Assembly: GCF_004912195.1 (NCBI RefSeq)
Contig: NZ_STGW01000013.1
Span: 26,544 to 90,543, forward strand
DNA length: 64,000 nucleotides
Direction of reading: 5' to 3'
Source: Nocardioides caeni
GTDB lineage: Bacteria > Actinomycetota > Actinomycetes > Propionibacteriales > Nocardioidaceae
Below, one piece after another: positions 8,128 to 19,333 of the stretch (the stretch's first letter is position 1; each line of letters starts with the position of its first letter). The notes below the pieces were generated by a model. That model saw only the letters and a program-made list of their open reading frames with translations, ran no database searches and was not told the origin of the DNA. The translations under genes were made by a program, and so were the position numbers.

Positions 8128-8201
8128 CGCTGCCTCGCAGGCTCGGCAGCGGCGCTACTCGACCTGGCCGCTGATCCGCTGCCTCGCAGGCTCGGCAGCG
8201 G
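8128..8201. repeat. Two copies of a 25-bp palindromic repeat
   Basis: Identical 25-mers lie at 8128-8152 and 8177-8201, 49 bp apart. Each begins CGCTGCC and ends GGCAGCGG, so each can fold on its own. The first copy sits inside a longer imperfect hairpin reaching about 8111-8164. It fills the gap between the murA-like stop and the phosphodiesterase start, and may act as a terminator or be a REP-type dispersed element. Confidence 0.65.
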
Positions 8202-8206
8202 GCGTC

Positions 8207-9748
8207 TCAGATGTCCCTGAACGTCTCGATCTCGGCGCCCAGGGAGCTGAGCCTCTCGGCGAGGTCCTCGTAGCCACGGTGGATGACGTAGGTGCTGCGC
8301 AGCACCGAGGTGCCCTTGCTCGCCAGCATCGCCAGCAGGACCACGACGGCCGGACGCAGCGCGGGCGGGCAGACCAGCTCCGTGCCGGTCCATGAGGTGG
8401 GTCCCTCGATCTGCACGCGGTGCGGGTCGAGCAGCGTCACCCGGCCGCCGAGCTTGTTGAGCTCGGTGAGGTAGATCGCGCGGTTGTCGTAGACCCAGTC
8501 GTGCAGGTACGTCGTGCCGTGCGCCACCGCGCCGATGACCGCGAAGAACGGCAGGTTGTCGATGTTGAGGCCGGGGAAGGGCATCGGGTGGATCTTGTCG
8601 CGCGGCGCCACGAGGTCGGAGGCGTGGGTCGTGATGTCGACGAGCCGGGTGCGGCCGTTGGCGGCGAGGTACTCCTCGGTGAGGTCGTAGTGGAAGCCCA
8701 TCTCCTCGAGCACCGCGAGCTCGATCTCGAGGAACTCGATCGGCGCGCGCTGGATGGTGATCTCCGAGCGGGTGACGATCGCCGCGGCGAGCAGTGACAT
8801 CGCCTCGATCGGGTCCTCGCTGGGGGAGTAGTCGACGTCGACGTCGATGCTCTCGCAACCGGTCACGGTGAGGGTGGTCGTGCCGATGCCCTCGACCTCG
8901 ACGCCGAGCGCCTGGAGGTAGAAGCACAGGTCCTGGACCATGTAATTGGAGGACGCGTTGCGGATGACGGTGCGCCCCGGGTGGAGGGCTGCGGCCATCA
9001 GCGCATTCTCGGTGACGGTGTCGCCGCGCTCGGTCAGGACGATGGGCCGGTCGGGCTCGATCGCCCGATTGAGCTGGGCGTGGTACCAGCCGTCGGTCGC
9101 CTTGACGTCGAGGCCGAAGGGGCGCAGCGCCGACATGTGGGGCTCGACGGTGCGGGTGCCGAGGTTGCAGCCCCCGGCATAGGGCAGGTCGAAGGTCTCC
9201 GCGCGGTGGAGCAGCGGGCCGAGGAACATGATGACCGAGCGCGTGCGCCGGGCTGCCTCCTCGTCGATCTTGGTGAGGTCGAGCTCCTTCGGCGGGATGA
9301 TCTCGAGGTCGTTCTCGGCGTTGATCCAGCGCGTCTGGACGCCGAGGCTGGCCAGCACCTCGAGCAGGCGGTTGACCTCCTCGATGCGGGCGACCTTGCG
9401 CAGCGTGGTCCGTCCCCGGTTGAGCAGGGAGGCGCACAGCAGCGCGACACCGGCGTTCTTGGAGGTCTTGACGTCGATGCTGCCGGTCAGCGTCGTCGGG
9501 CCCTTGACCCGCAGGTGGGTCGGCCCCGCGCCGAGCGCGACGATCTCCGAGTCCAGCGCGGTCCCGATCCGGGCCAGCATCTCGAGGGAGAGGTTCTGAT
9601 GGCCCTTCTCGATGCGGTTGATCGCGCTCTGGCTGGTGCCGAGGCGTTCCGCGAGCTGGGCCTGGGTGAGGCCACGGTGCTTGCGGGCGTCGCGGATCAG
9701 GTTGCCGATGCGACCCTTGTAGTCGTCCGGCTGCTCGTCCTGGGTCAT
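8207..9748 (-). CDS. XRE-domain/MurA-like fusion (UDP-GlcNAc 1-carboxyvinyltransferase family)
   Basis: 513 residues, about 90 longer than ordinary MurA. Residues about 12-70 are an XRE-type helix-turn-helix (LIRDARKHRGLTQAQLAERL, then TSQSAINRIEKG). From about 80 the protein is an EPSP-synthase-fold enzyme: KTSKNAGVALLCASLL holds the substrate-binding Lys-Asn pair, and AGGCNLGTRTVEPH matches the catalytic-Cys loop of MurA (GGCAIG..). MurA makes enolpyruvyl-UDP-GlcNAc, the first committed step of peptidoglycan. Whether this is the essential MurA or a paralogue with regulatory DNA binding cannot be told. A small dyad near 9768 could be its operator. Confidence 0.85.
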   Translation of the reverse strand: MTQDEQPDDYKGRIGNLIRDARKHRGLTQAQLAERLGTSQSAINRIEKGHQNLSLEMLARIGTALDSEIVALGAGPTHLRVKGPTTLTGSIDVKTSKNAGVALLCASLLNRGRTTLRKVARIEEVNRLLEVLASLGVQTRWINAENDLEIIPPKELDLTKIDEEAARRTRSVIMFLGPLLHRAETFDLPYAGGCNLGTRTVEPHMSALRPFGLDVKATDGWYHAQLNRAIEPDRPIVLTERGDTVTENALMAAALHPGRTVIRNASSNYMVQDLCFYLQALGVEVEGIGTTTLTVTGCESIDVDVDYSPSEDPIEAMSLLAAAIVTRSEITIQRAPIEFLEIELAVLEEMGFHYDLTEEYLAANGRTRLVDITTHASDLVAPRDKIHPMPFPGLNIDNLPFFAVIGAVAHGTTYLHDWVYDNRAIYLTELNKLGGRVTLLDPHRVQIEGPTSWTGTELVCPPALRPAVVVLLAMLASKGTSVLRSTYVIHRGYEDLAERLSSLGAEIETFRDI

Positions 9749-9762
9749 GCTGTCGACGGTAA

Positions 9763-9774
9763 CTCACATATGAG
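9763..9774. promoter_or_regulatory. Short dyad upstream of the XRE-MurA gene
   Basis: CTCA (9763-9766) and TGAG (9771-9774) flank CATA, 14 bp before the ATG, in a locally AT-rich stretch (aactcacatatgagataaag). It could be the binding site of the protein's own XRE domain. The arms are short, so this is a weak call. Confidence 0.3.
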
Positions 9775-9836
9775 ATAAAGCAACACCCGGCTGTCGCCGC
9801 GTGTCGCCGGACCGGCATCCCTGACAGGATCGTGCC

Positions 9837-10853
9837 ATGCGCGCCACGACGATCCACGCCGCCCGTGACATCCGCGTCGAGGAGGTGGCCGATCCCCAGA
9901 TCCGCAAGCCCACCGACGCCATCGTGAAGGTGACCGCGGGCTGCATCTGCGGCTCCGACCTGTGGCCCTATCGCGGGGAGAACCCGATCAAGCCGGGTGC
10001 CACGATCGGCCACGAGTGCATCGGCGTCGTCGAGGGGGTCGGGGGAGAGGTCACCGCCTTCCGGCCCGGCGACTTCGTCATCGTCCCGTTCTGCCACTGC
10101 GACAACACCTGCCCGCACTGCGCCGTCGGCGCACAGTCGGCCTGCCAGAACCTCGGCATGACCGTGAGCGGCCAGGCGGAGTACGCCCGCGTCACCCAGG
10201 CGGACGGCAGCCTGGTGGCCACCGACGGCGTTCCCGACGATGCCCTGCTGCCCTCCGTCCTCGCCCTGACCGACGTGATGCCGACGGGCTGGCATGCCGC
10301 CGTGTCCGCGGGCGTCAAGGCCGGCGACACGGTGGTGGTCGTCGGTGACGGCGCCGTCGGCCTGTGCGGCGTCCTCGCGGCGTCCGTCATGGGCGCCGAG
10401 CGGATCATCGCGATGTCGCGACACGAGCCCCGCCAGGCCGTCGCCCGCGCCTTCGGCGCCACCCACGTCATCGCCGCCCGCGGCGACGAGGCCCGCGCAG
10501 AGCTGCTCGAGCTGACCGACGGCATCGGGGTCGACGCAGCGCTGGAGTGCGTCGGCACCGACGCCGCCATGACGACCGCGATCGAGGCGACCCGTCCCGG
10601 TGGCGGCGTGGGCTTCGTCGGCGTCCCGCACGGCGTCAAGCTGCCGGTCGGCACCCTGTTTGCCCGCAACGTCGGCCTGCGTGGCGGCATGGCTCCCGTA
10701 CGCCGCTACCTGCCCGAGCTGCTGGAGCTGGTCACGTCGGGCAGCATCGAGCCGGGACTCGTCTTCGACAGCACGCTGCCGCTCGACGAGTCGCCGCAGG
10801 GCTACGAGGCGATGGACGAGCGCCGCGCGATCAAGGTCATGCTGCGGCCGTAG
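9837..10853 (+). CDS. Zinc-dependent alcohol dehydrogenase family protein
   Basis: 338 residues of the medium-chain dehydrogenase superfamily. CICGSDLWPYRG (about 36-47) and GHECIGVVEGVG (about 58-69) provide the catalytic zinc ligands. C-H-C-D-N-T-C-P-H-C-A (about 86-96) and a later Cys in SACQN form a structural-zinc-like lobe. The Rossmann fold is at VVVVGDGAVGLCG (about 166). Substrate unknown. It is divergent from the murA-like gene and stands alone. Confidence 0.88.
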   Translation: MRATTIHAARDIRVEEVADPQIRKPTDAIVKVTAGCICGSDLWPYRGENPIKPGATIGHECIGVVEGVGGEVTAFRPGDFVIVPFCHCDNTCPHCAVGAQSACQNLGMTVSGQAEYARVTQADGSLVATDGVPDDALLPSVLALTDVMPTGWHAAVSAGVKAGDTVVVVGDGAVGLCGVLAASVMGAERIIAMSRHEPRQAVARAFGATHVIAARGDEARAELLELTDGIGVDAALECVGTDAAMTTAIEATRPGGGVGFVGVPHGVKLPVGTLFARNVGLRGGMAPVRRYLPELLELVTSGSIEPGLVFDSTLPLDESPQGYEAMDERRAIKVMLRP

Positions 10854-10875
10854 GGCGCAGCCGTCCGCTCCCGGG

Positions 10876-10995
10876 TCAGCGCATCTGCGCCCGGCGCCCG
10901 GCCCTGCCCGCCACCCACACGACGCCGAACAGCGCGCCGAAGAGCGCAGCGACGAGGAGAGCGGTGGCGAGGACGACGATGGCGACGGTGCTCAT
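10876..10995 (-). CDS. 39-residue single-span membrane protein (small ORF)
   Basis: An ATG at 10995 opens a 39-residue frame that starts MSTVAIVVLATALLVAALFG, continues ALFGVVWVAG, and ends with the basic tail RAGRRAQMR. One hydrophobic span with a positive C-terminus is typical of small actinobacterial membrane proteins. It lies in the otherwise empty gap between the alcohol dehydrogenase stop and sdaA. Coding is supported by composition and a clean start and stop only; no function is assigned. Confidence 0.5.
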   Translation of the reverse strand: MSTVAIVVLATALLVAALFGALFGVVWVAGRAGRRAQMR

Positions 10996-11039
10996 GGGCC
11001 CACTCTCACATGACGTGGGTCACATTTGCACGCACCTGA

Positions 11040-12410
11040 TCAGCACTCGATGACGTTGACGGCGAGACCGCCGCGCGAGGTCTCCTTGTACTTCGTGTGC
11101 ATGTCGCGGCCCGTGTCGCGCATCGTCTTGATGGCCCGGTCGAGGGAGACGGTGTGGGCGCCCGTGCCGGCAACGGCCAGCCGCGCCGCGTTGATCGCCT
11201 TGACCGCCGCGATCGCGTTGCGCTCAATGCAGGGGATCTGGACCAGACCGCCCACCGGGTCGCAGGTGAGTCCGAGGTTGTGCTCGATGCCGATCTCCGC
11301 GGCGTTCTCCACCTGCGGCGGCGTCGCCCCGATCACCTCCGCGAAGCCGCCGGCGGCCATGGAGCAGGCCGACCCGACCTCGCCCTGGCAGCCGACCTCG
11401 GCCCCCGAGATGGATGCGTTCTGCTTGAACAGCGCCCCGATGGCGCCGGCGGTGAGCAGGAACCGGACGATGCCGTCGTCGTCGGCCCCGGGGACGAAGC
11501 GCGTGTAGTAGTGCAGCACCGCCGGCAGGATGCCCGCCGCGCCGTTGGTCGGCGCGGTCACCATCCGGCCGCCCGAGGCGTTCTCCTCGTTGACCGCGAT
11601 CGCCCACAGGTTGACCCAGTCCATGGCCCCCAGGGGATCGGCGCCGTCGGTCCGCTCCAGCAGCCGGGCGTGCAGGCCCGGCGCGCGCCTCGGCACCTTC
11701 AGTCCACCCGGGAGGATGCCCTCGTGCGCGCAGCCCGCGCTCACGCAGTCCGCCATCGCCGACCAGATCCCGAGGAGTCCCGAGCGGATCTCGGCCTCGG
11801 TGCGCCACGACGTCTCGTTGACCAGCATCACGTCACTGATCCGCAGGTCGTGCTCCGCGCAGGCCGCGAGGAGCTCCCCAGCGGTCGCGAACGGATGCCG
11901 GACCGGGGTCTCGTCAGCGACCACGCGGTCGGCGCCCACCGCCCGCTCGTCGACCACGAAGCCGCCACCGACCGAGTAGAAGATCCGCTCGCGGACCACG
12001 GAGCCGGTGGCGTCGTACGCCGTGAAGCGCATGCCGTTGGGATGGCCGGGCAGCGACCGGCGCCGGTGCAGCACCAGATCGTCGTCGCCGAGGTCGACGT
12101 CGTGCCGCCCCGCGAGGCGAAGGCGCCCGGTCGCGCGGACGGCGTCGGCCCGCTCGTCATAGGTCGCGATGTCGACGGTCGCGGGCTCGGCCCCCTCCAG
12201 ACCGTGCAGGACGGCCTTCTCGGACCCGTGGCCGTGACCGGTCGCTCCCAGCGACCCGAACAGCTCGGCGCGCACCCGGGCCACGGCATCGAGGTCTCCG
12301 GCCTCGGCAAGCCCTTCGGCGAACAGGCGCGCGGCTCGCATCGGCCCGACCGTGTGGGACGACGACGGTCCGATGCCGATCGAGTAGAGGTCGAAGACAC
12401 TCAACGCCAC
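11040..12410 (-). CDS. sdaA: L-serine ammonia-lyase (single-chain SdaA)
   Basis: 456 residues, the single-polypeptide iron-sulfur L-serine dehydratase that deaminates serine to pyruvate and ammonia. The N-terminal beta-domain motif [13 protein letters not shown] is at about residue 12. Alpha-domain signatures are [34 protein letters not shown] and [16 protein letters not shown], carrying the conserved cysteines for the 4Fe-4S cluster. Start is GTG at 12410. It links functionally to glycine cleavage encoded elsewhere in the window, since serine and glycine interconvert. Confidence 0.94.
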   Translation of the reverse strand: MALSVFDLYSIGIGPSSSHTVGPMRAARLFAEGLAEAGDLDAVARVRAELFGSLGATGHGHGSEKAVLHGLEGAEPATVDIATYDERADAVRATGRLRLAGRHDVDLGDDDLVLHRRRSLPGHPNGMRFTAYDATGSVVRERIFYSVGGGFVVDERAVGADRVVADETPVRHPFATAGELLAACAEHDLRISDVMLVNETSWRTEAEIRSGLLGIWSAMADCVSAGCAHEGILPGGLKVPRRAPGLHARLLERTDGADPLGAMDWVNLWAIAVNEENASGGRMVTAPTNGAAGILPAVLHYYTRFVPGADDDGIVRFLLTAGAIGALFKQNASISGAEVGCQGEVGSACSMAAGGFAEVIGATPPQVENAAEIGIEHNLGLTCDPVGGLVQIPCIERNAIAAVKAINAARLAVAGTGAHTVSLDRAIKTMRDTGRDMHTKYKETSRGGLAVNVIEC

Positions 12411-12487
12411 GTCTCCACCGTAGTCCGACGCCGGCTCCGACCACGGGAGGACGACAGGGACCTCCCGGAACCGGCAGGATCCCGCCC

Positions 12488-13330
12488 ATGAGCGACCTGA
12501 GTGGACGGACCTTCCTAATCACGGGGGCCAACACCGGCATCGGCAAGGAGACAGCCCGCGAGCTGGCGGGACGGCGCGCACGCGTCGTGCTCGCCGGACG
12601 CTCGGAGGACCGGACACGCGCGGCGATGACCGAGATCGCCGACCAGACCGGCAACACCGACCTCGACTACCTGGCCCTCGACCTCGGCGACCTCGACTCG
12701 GTGCGGACGGCCGCGGCCACCTTCCTCCAGGCAGCGGAGCCGCTCCACGTCCTCATCAACAACGCAGGGTTGGCCGGCAAGCGTGGCATGAGTGCCAGCG
12801 GCTTCGAGCTCGCCTTCGGCACCAACCACGTCGGCACCTTCCTGTTCACCGAGCTGCTGCGCGACCACGTGGTCGACAGCGGGGGAGGGCGGATCGTCAA
12901 CGTGGCCAGCACCGGGCACTACCGGGCGCCCGGGATCGACTGGGAGGCCGTCCGGCGGCCGTCGGTCACGCGCACCGCCTTCGACGAGTACTGCGTCTCG
13001 AAGCTGGCCAACGTCCTGCATGCCCGCGAGCTCGGCCGACGGCTCCGGGGCACGGGCGTCACGACGTACTCCCTGCACCCGGGAGCCATCGCCTCGGACG
13101 TGTGGCGGGAGGTGCCGCCGGGCCTGCGGCACGCGATGAAGCTCTTCATGAAGTCGCCGGCGCAGGGCGCCCGCACATCGCTCTTCTGCGCGACCTCGCC
13201 GGACGTGGCGGACCAGACCGGCCGCTACTACGACAGCCGGCGGGAGAAGGCACCCTCGAAGGTCGTCACCGACGAGCTCGCGGCGGATCTCTGGGAGCGA
13301 TCGGAGGCATGGGTCGGCGTCGATCGCTAG
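12488..13330 (+). CDS. Short-chain dehydrogenase/reductase
   Basis: 280 residues with a classical Rossmann NAD(P) motif [12 protein letters not shown] at about 12-23, NNAG at about 94 and the catalytic pair in YCVSK at about 175 with the upstream serine in VNVASTG. The closest pattern is retinol-dehydrogenase-like (WWOX/RDH-type) SDRs. Substrate unknown. It is divergent from sdaA and ends 10 bp before the UvrA-like gene. A second SDR of similar type lies at 27629. Confidence 0.88.
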   Translation: MSDLSGRTFLITGANTGIGKETARELAGRRARVVLAGRSEDRTRAAMTEIADQTGNTDLDYLALDLGDLDSVRTAAATFLQAAEPLHVLINNAGLAGKRGMSASGFELAFGTNHVGTFLFTELLRDHVVDSGGGRIVNVASTGHYRAPGIDWEAVRRPSVTRTAFDEYCVSKLANVLHARELGRRLRGTGVTTYSLHPGAIASDVWREVPPGLRHAMKLFMKSPAQGARTSLFCATSPDVADQTGRYYDSRREKAPSKVVTDELAADLWERSEAWVGVDR

Positions 13331-13340
13331 GGTCGTCGCC

Positions 13341-15667
<2,327 letters not shown>

Positions 15668-15683
<16 letters not shown>

Positions 15684-16540
15684 GCGGTCGCGCTGGTGCT
15701 GGCGCCGCGCGTATTGGCGACGCCGATCCCCGCCAGGGCGACCGTGAGGCCGAGCCACTGCAGCGGCGTCAGCGACTCGTGGGCGACCATCGCACCGAGG
15801 AGCACGCCGGTCACGGGGTTGAGCAACCCGATCACCCCCACCTGGCCCGCCCGCAGGTGCGCCAGACCGGTGAACCAGCAGACGAAGGCGAGGGCCGTGC
15901 CGAGGACGCTGACGAAGGCGACTCCGGCGACCACCTCGGGCGTCGGCTCGGGCGGAGCCCCTTCGACGGCCACCGCCACCAGTCCGAGGAGGAGGCCGCC
16001 GACGGCCATCTGCCAGGCGGTGGTCGCCAGGATGGGCGTGCCGTCGGACCACTTCTTCGCGAGCACGGAGCCGATGCCGTTGAGGGTCAGCGCACCCAGT
16101 GAGGCGAGCAGTCCCCGGACGCTGAGCGAGCCGCTGGACGCGCCGATGAGCAGGAGCACCCCGACGATGCCGCTCACGCCGCCGATGACGACACGGGGTG
16201 TGATGCGCTCGCCGATCAGGAGCCAGCCGGCGCCCGCCAGCGCCACCGGACTCAACGCCATCACCGACGCGGCGATCGACGACGGCAGGGCCTGGGCAGC
16301 CAGGTAGATCAGCAGGAAGAACGCACCGACGTTCAGCACGCCGAGCACGGCCGAGCGCCACCACCAACCGCCGCGGGGCAGTGCACGGGCCAGCAGGAGC
16401 AGGAGAGCGGCCGCGGGGAGCGCGCGCAACGCCGAGCCCCACAGGGGGAGCTCGGGCGGCAGCAGCTGCCGGATGACCACGTAGTTCGCCCCCCACGCCA
16501 GCGGGGCCACGGCGGTCACGGCGATCCAGCGGGAGGTCAT
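15668..16540 (-). CDS. EamA/DMT superfamily transporter
   Basis: 290 residues with ten hydrophobic helices in two EamA repeats (about 5-135 and 147-280). GSALRALPAAALLLLLARAL and LGTALAFVCWFTGLAHLRAG are typical segments. Probably a small-metabolite exporter of the inner membrane; substrate unknown. Its end overlaps the converging uvrA-like gene by 16 bp, and it is divergent from the VOC gene across 101 bp. Confidence 0.88.
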
Positions 16541-16641
16541 GACGACCCAAGGCCAACCGTGCGGGATTTATTCACCCACCACCGTGATGCGGGTCAGTCG
16601 ACATGCGGTGGGTTGTCGGTGGTCGCCGGTAGACCAGTGTC

Positions 16642-17103
16642 ATGAGCCGAGACATCCAGGTCACGTTCGACGCCCACGACCCCCGCGCCCTGTCGACCTT
16701 CTGGGCCGAGGCGCTCGACTACGTCATTCCCGGTCCGCCCGGGGTCCCGCTCGCTGCCGGCGACGACCCCTGGGCCGCGTGGGAGGCCTTCCTCGAGCAG
16801 CTCGGCGTGCCCGCCTCGCAGCGCAACAGCCGCTCGGCCATCGAGCACCCCGACGGCAGCGGGCCCCGCGTGTTCTTCCAGCAGGTGGCCGAGGACAAGG
16901 TCGCCAAGAACAGGGTGCACCTCGACGTCCGCGCGGCGCCCGGCCTGGCGGGGGAGGAGCGGATGGCGGCGCTCGAGGAGGAGTGTGCCCGTCTGGTCGC
17001 GCTCGGCGCCACGCGGCTCGCCCGTTTCGAGCCAACTCCGCCCATGAGTGCGGGCCACCTGGTGCTCGCCGACCCCGAGGGCAACGAGTTCTGCCTGGAC
17101 TGA
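16642..17103 (+). CDS. VOC/glyoxalase-like domain protein; target gene of the integrated element
   Basis: 153 residues of the vicinal-oxygen-chelate superfamily (Glyoxalase_6 type): RDIQVTFDAHDPRALSTFWA at the start, VHLDVRAAPG mid-protein and the conserved C-terminal DPEGNEFCLD. The last 25 bases, including the stop, are repeated at 19865-19889, where the integrated element ends, so the element restored the 3' end when it inserted. The protein is therefore intact. Role unknown; relatives are often resistance or isomerase-like proteins. Confidence 0.87.
   Translation: MSRDIQVTFDAHDPRALSTFWAEALDYVIPGPPGVPLAAGDDPWAAWEAFLEQLGVPASQRNSRSAIEHPDGSGPRVFFQQVAEDKVAKNRVHLDVRAAPGLAGEERMAALEEECARLVALGATRLARFEPTPPMSAGHLVLADPEGNEFCLD
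17079..17103. repeat. Attachment site copy 1 (attL), 25 bp
   Basis: Identical over 25 bp to 19865-19889. It covers the codons for GNEFCLD and the stop of the VOC gene. Bases outside the core differ on both sides. Use of a conserved 3' coding end as attB is a common strategy of tyrosine integrases. Confidence 0.88.
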
Positions 17104-17120
17104 TCGACCGTACGAGTCTG

Positions 17121-17184
17121 CGCAGGTCAGAGCGCTACTTCGCGACCCGGAGGCCCTTCCGTGCCACATCGGTGCCAGACCGGG
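17121..17184. repeat. Left-arm candidate integrase-binding repeats
   Basis: CGCAGGTCAG at 17121-17130 recurs exactly at 19804-19813 and inverted at 19768-19777. GTGCCAC-N4-GTGCCAGACCGGG at 17161-17184 recurs with one change in the fixed bases at 19713-19736. Sharing of short motifs on both sides of an att core is the pattern of arm-type sites. The second motif lies within the integrase 3' coding end. Confidence 0.55.
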
Positions 17185-17962
17185 CGCGCTGTGCCATCGC
17201 GGCCCGCAGCAGGTCGTCGCCCTCCGGCAGCGCGTGGCTGTAGATGTCGAGCAGGACGCGCTCGGTGTGCCCGAGAGCGCGTGCCACGGTCGCGGCTGGC
17301 ACGCCTGCGTTCAGCAGCACCGAGCCTGCCCGGTGGCGCAGGGCGTGCGGCGTCGCGCCGGGCACCTCGGCCTTGATGGCTGCCTGCTCGAACTGCCAGC
17401 GCAGCCGGTGGTACCGCACCGGCAACCCGGTGGGCGTCGAGAACACCAGTCGCCCGAGGACGTGGTCGAGAGGCGGAAAGGCGAGCATGTGCGCCGACAG
17501 CACCTTCACGAGGTCACGGGGGACTGGCACGGCGCGATCGGACTGCGCCGACTTCACCGGCCCGGCCGTCTTGCCGTTGGGCGCCATCGAGCGGCGCACG
17601 TGGATGACCCCGGCCTCGCGGTCGATGTCGTCGACCGTCAGCGCCAGCGCCTCGCCGATGCGCAGCCCGGCGACCGCGAGCAGGGTCACGAGGGCGTGGT
17701 ACCGCTCGGGCATCGCCTTGCGCAGGGCCTCGACCTGCTCGTCGGTCAGCACCTCCTGCCGGTACGCCTTCGTGCTGCGCCCGGCGGCCTTCACCGTGAC
17801 GCCCTCGACGGGTGACCACGTGATGAGGCGGTCGTCGCGAGCGCTGGCCATGACGGCGGCGAGGAAGGTGCGCACGTACTTCAAGGTGCTCGGCGCCAGC
17901 ACCTCGCCGCGCTCAGTCAGCCACTCGCGCACGTGGGTCGGCTTCACGTTCCCGAGCGTCAT
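17135..17962 (-). CDS. int: Tyrosine recombinase/integrase, N-terminally shortened
   Basis: 275 residues from ATG 17962. The catalytic domain is complete: GLRIGEALAL (Arg), the Lys region in VKSAQSDRAVPV, HALRH, ALGHTE and the nucleophile in LLDIYSHALP. The core-binding domain is only half present, beginning LGNVKPTHVREWL, and no N-terminal arm-binding domain is seen. The codons just before the ATG still read RLGTLGR, which suits integrase, but further upstream the frame is unlike this family and overlaps a membrane-protein gene. So the 5' end was probably lost by deletion. Strand exchange might survive; arm-site binding is doubtful. Confidence 0.85.
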   Translation of the reverse strand: MTLGNVKPTHVREWLTERGEVLAPSTLKYVRTFLAAVMASARDDRLITWSPVEGVTVKAAGRSTKAYRQEVLTDEQVEALRKAMPERYHALVTLLAVAGLRIGEALALTVDDIDREAGVIHVRRSMAPNGKTAGPVKSAQSDRAVPVPRDLVKVLSAHMLAFPPLDHVLGRLVFSTPTGLPVRYHRLRWQFEQAAIKAEVPGATPHALRHRAGSVLLNAGVPAATVARALGHTERVLLDIYSHALPEGDDLLRAAMAQRARSGTDVARKGLRVAK

Positions 17963-17976
17963 CCGGCCGAGCGTGC

Positions 17977-18249
17977 CTAGGCGCGGCGCCGCCGCAGCAA
18001 CGACACGAGAGAGTGCACGGCGAACGCGACCGCCAGCACCACCACGACGAGGCTCACGACACGAATCCAAGTCGGCGCCTCGGCATCGCGTGCCGAGCCA
18101 AGGGCGAACCACAGCACGAACAGGTCGGCGAGCAGCAGGCCGATCGTGGCGTCTGACCTCAGTCGAATGGCTGGCACACGCTGACGATATCGGCTTTTGG
18201 CCTGTGCTCGGCGAGACGCTACGGGGGTCGCGCATCTAGCGTTGGACAT
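17977..18249 (-). CDS. Small two-span membrane protein of the integrated element
   Basis: Up to 90 residues from ATG 18249; a GTG start giving VPAIRLRSDA onwards is equally possible and would leave a compact protein. Two hydrophobic stretches, IGLLLADLFVLWFALG and IRVVSLVVVVLAVAFAVHSL, are followed by a basic tail RRRRA. The stop lies 14 bp upstream of the integrase ATG, on the same strand, so they may be co-transcribed. Function unknown; short two-span proteins are common phage cargo. Confidence 0.5.
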   Translation of the reverse strand: MSNARCATPVASRRAQAKSRYRQRVPAIRLRSDATIGLLLADLFVLWFALGSARDAEAPTWIRVVSLVVVVLAVAFAVHSLVSLLRRRRA

Positions 18250-18315
18250 GCGCCGCGAGGTCTGGTTCCCGAGCGGCGCAAGTGCGGAGTGCGAACACCG
18301 CGACGCTCTGACGAT

Positions 18316-18346
18316 CCCCCGGTCCCGGTGCTAGCCGGGCCGGGGG
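18316..18346. promoter_or_regulatory. GC-rich hairpin upstream of the capsid gene
   Basis: CCCCCGG (18316-18322) pairs with CCGGGGG (18340-18346), and CCCGG (18324-18328) with CCGGG (18335-18339), with one bulged T and a 6-base loop. It lies in the 200-bp gap between divergent genes, about 100 bp before the capsid start. Possible terminator, leader structure or element signal; there is no T-run. Confidence 0.5.
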
Positions 18347-18449
18347 TGACTCGGGCAAGACTGCAGCGAAGGCCGGGCGCCGACGCAGCGGAATCGAGGT
18401 TGGCCGGGCGCCTCCTCGCAGATCATCCCGACTGCGATGGAGCCCACCC

Positions 18450-19331
18450 ATGCCCAACGACACCACCAACGCGCAAGAACTGACCCGCGAGCAGGTGCAG
18501 GCGATCCTCGTCCGCCCGCTCGAAGCCCGGTCCGTGTTCCTCGCCTCCGGCCCGCGCATCTTCGACGTGACGCACTCCGGCCGCGTCCGCATCCCCCGAC
18601 TGACCGGCATGACCGCGCCCGGCTGGCACGGCGAGGGCGAGCAGATCACCGAGGCCGAAGCCTCGTTCGACGACGTCATCCTGCTCGACGGCGTGGCCTC
18701 GTTGAAGGTCATCACCCGGTACAGCAACGAGTTGGCCCGCTCGTCCGTCGTCGCGCTCGACAGCGCCCTGCGCGACAAGTTGGTGACCGACGTGCAGGCC
18801 GTGCTCGACACCGCGTTCTTCGCCGGTGACGGCGCCGTGAACCCCGCCAACGGCCTACGCGCTCCGGTCGGGCTCATCAACTACGCGGGCGTGCAGTCGC
18901 TGACCGGCATCGGTGCGATCAACCCTGACGACATCCTCGACGCCGTCGGCCTCCTCCTCGCCGCCAACGTCGACCCCGCCAAGGCCCGCATCTTCATGCG
19001 GTCCAACGTGTTCATCGCCGTGCGCAAGTTGAAGGACGGGCAGGGGCGCTACCTCTTGCAGCCCGACCCGACCGCGGACGGCGTCTACCGCATCCACGGC
19101 GTGCAGGTGGTCGTGACCAACCGGCTGCCGCAGGTCGCGGGCGCCTCGACGGTCGCCGTCGCCGACATGTCGCAGGTGGCTGTCGCGCGGGACATGGCGC
19201 CGAGCGTGACCGTGCTGCGCGAGCGCTACGCCGACACCGACGAGCAGGGCATCCGCGTTGTGGCCCGGTACGACGCTGCGCCGCTCAACCCTGACGCGGT
19301 CGTGCTCCTCGAAGGCGTCACGGCGGCCTGA
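18450..19331 (+). CDS. HK97-family phage major capsid protein
   Basis: 293 residues with features of HK97 gp5-type capsids. The order is a short N-arm, the strand region RIPRLTGMTAPGWHGEGEQI, the P-domain helix ALDSALRDKLVTDVQAVLDTAFFAGDG, then the A-domain (DILDAVGLLLAANVDPAKARIF, MRSNVFIAVRKLKD, GVQVVVTNRLPQ) and the closing E-loop/strand VTVLRERYADTDEQGIRVVARYD. No scaffold-like delta domain or protease gene is next to it. ATG 18450 follows a GGAG. Intact and uninterrupted, with codon use like the host. The connector-like gene follows 2 bp later. Encapsulins share this fold, so a nanocompartment role is an alternative. Confidence 0.85.
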   Translation: MPNDTTNAQELTREQVQAILVRPLEARSVFLASGPRIFDVTHSGRVRIPRLTGMTAPGWHGEGEQITEAEASFDDVILLDGVASLKVITRYSNELARSSVVALDSALRDKLVTDVQAVLDTAFFAGDGAVNPANGLRAPVGLINYAGVQSLTGIGAINPDDILDAVGLLLAANVDPAKARIFMRSNVFIAVRKLKDGQGRYLLQPDPTADGVYRIHGVQVVVTNRLPQVAGASTVAVADMSQVAVARDMAPSVTVLRERYADTDEQGIRVVARYDAAPLNPDAVVLLEGVTAA

Positions 19332-19333
19332 GC

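Noticed and set aside
16541..16641. Inverted CCCACC/GGTGGG segments between the transporter and VOC genes as an operator
   Set aside because: The pairing is short and irregular, and such runs are common at this GC content.
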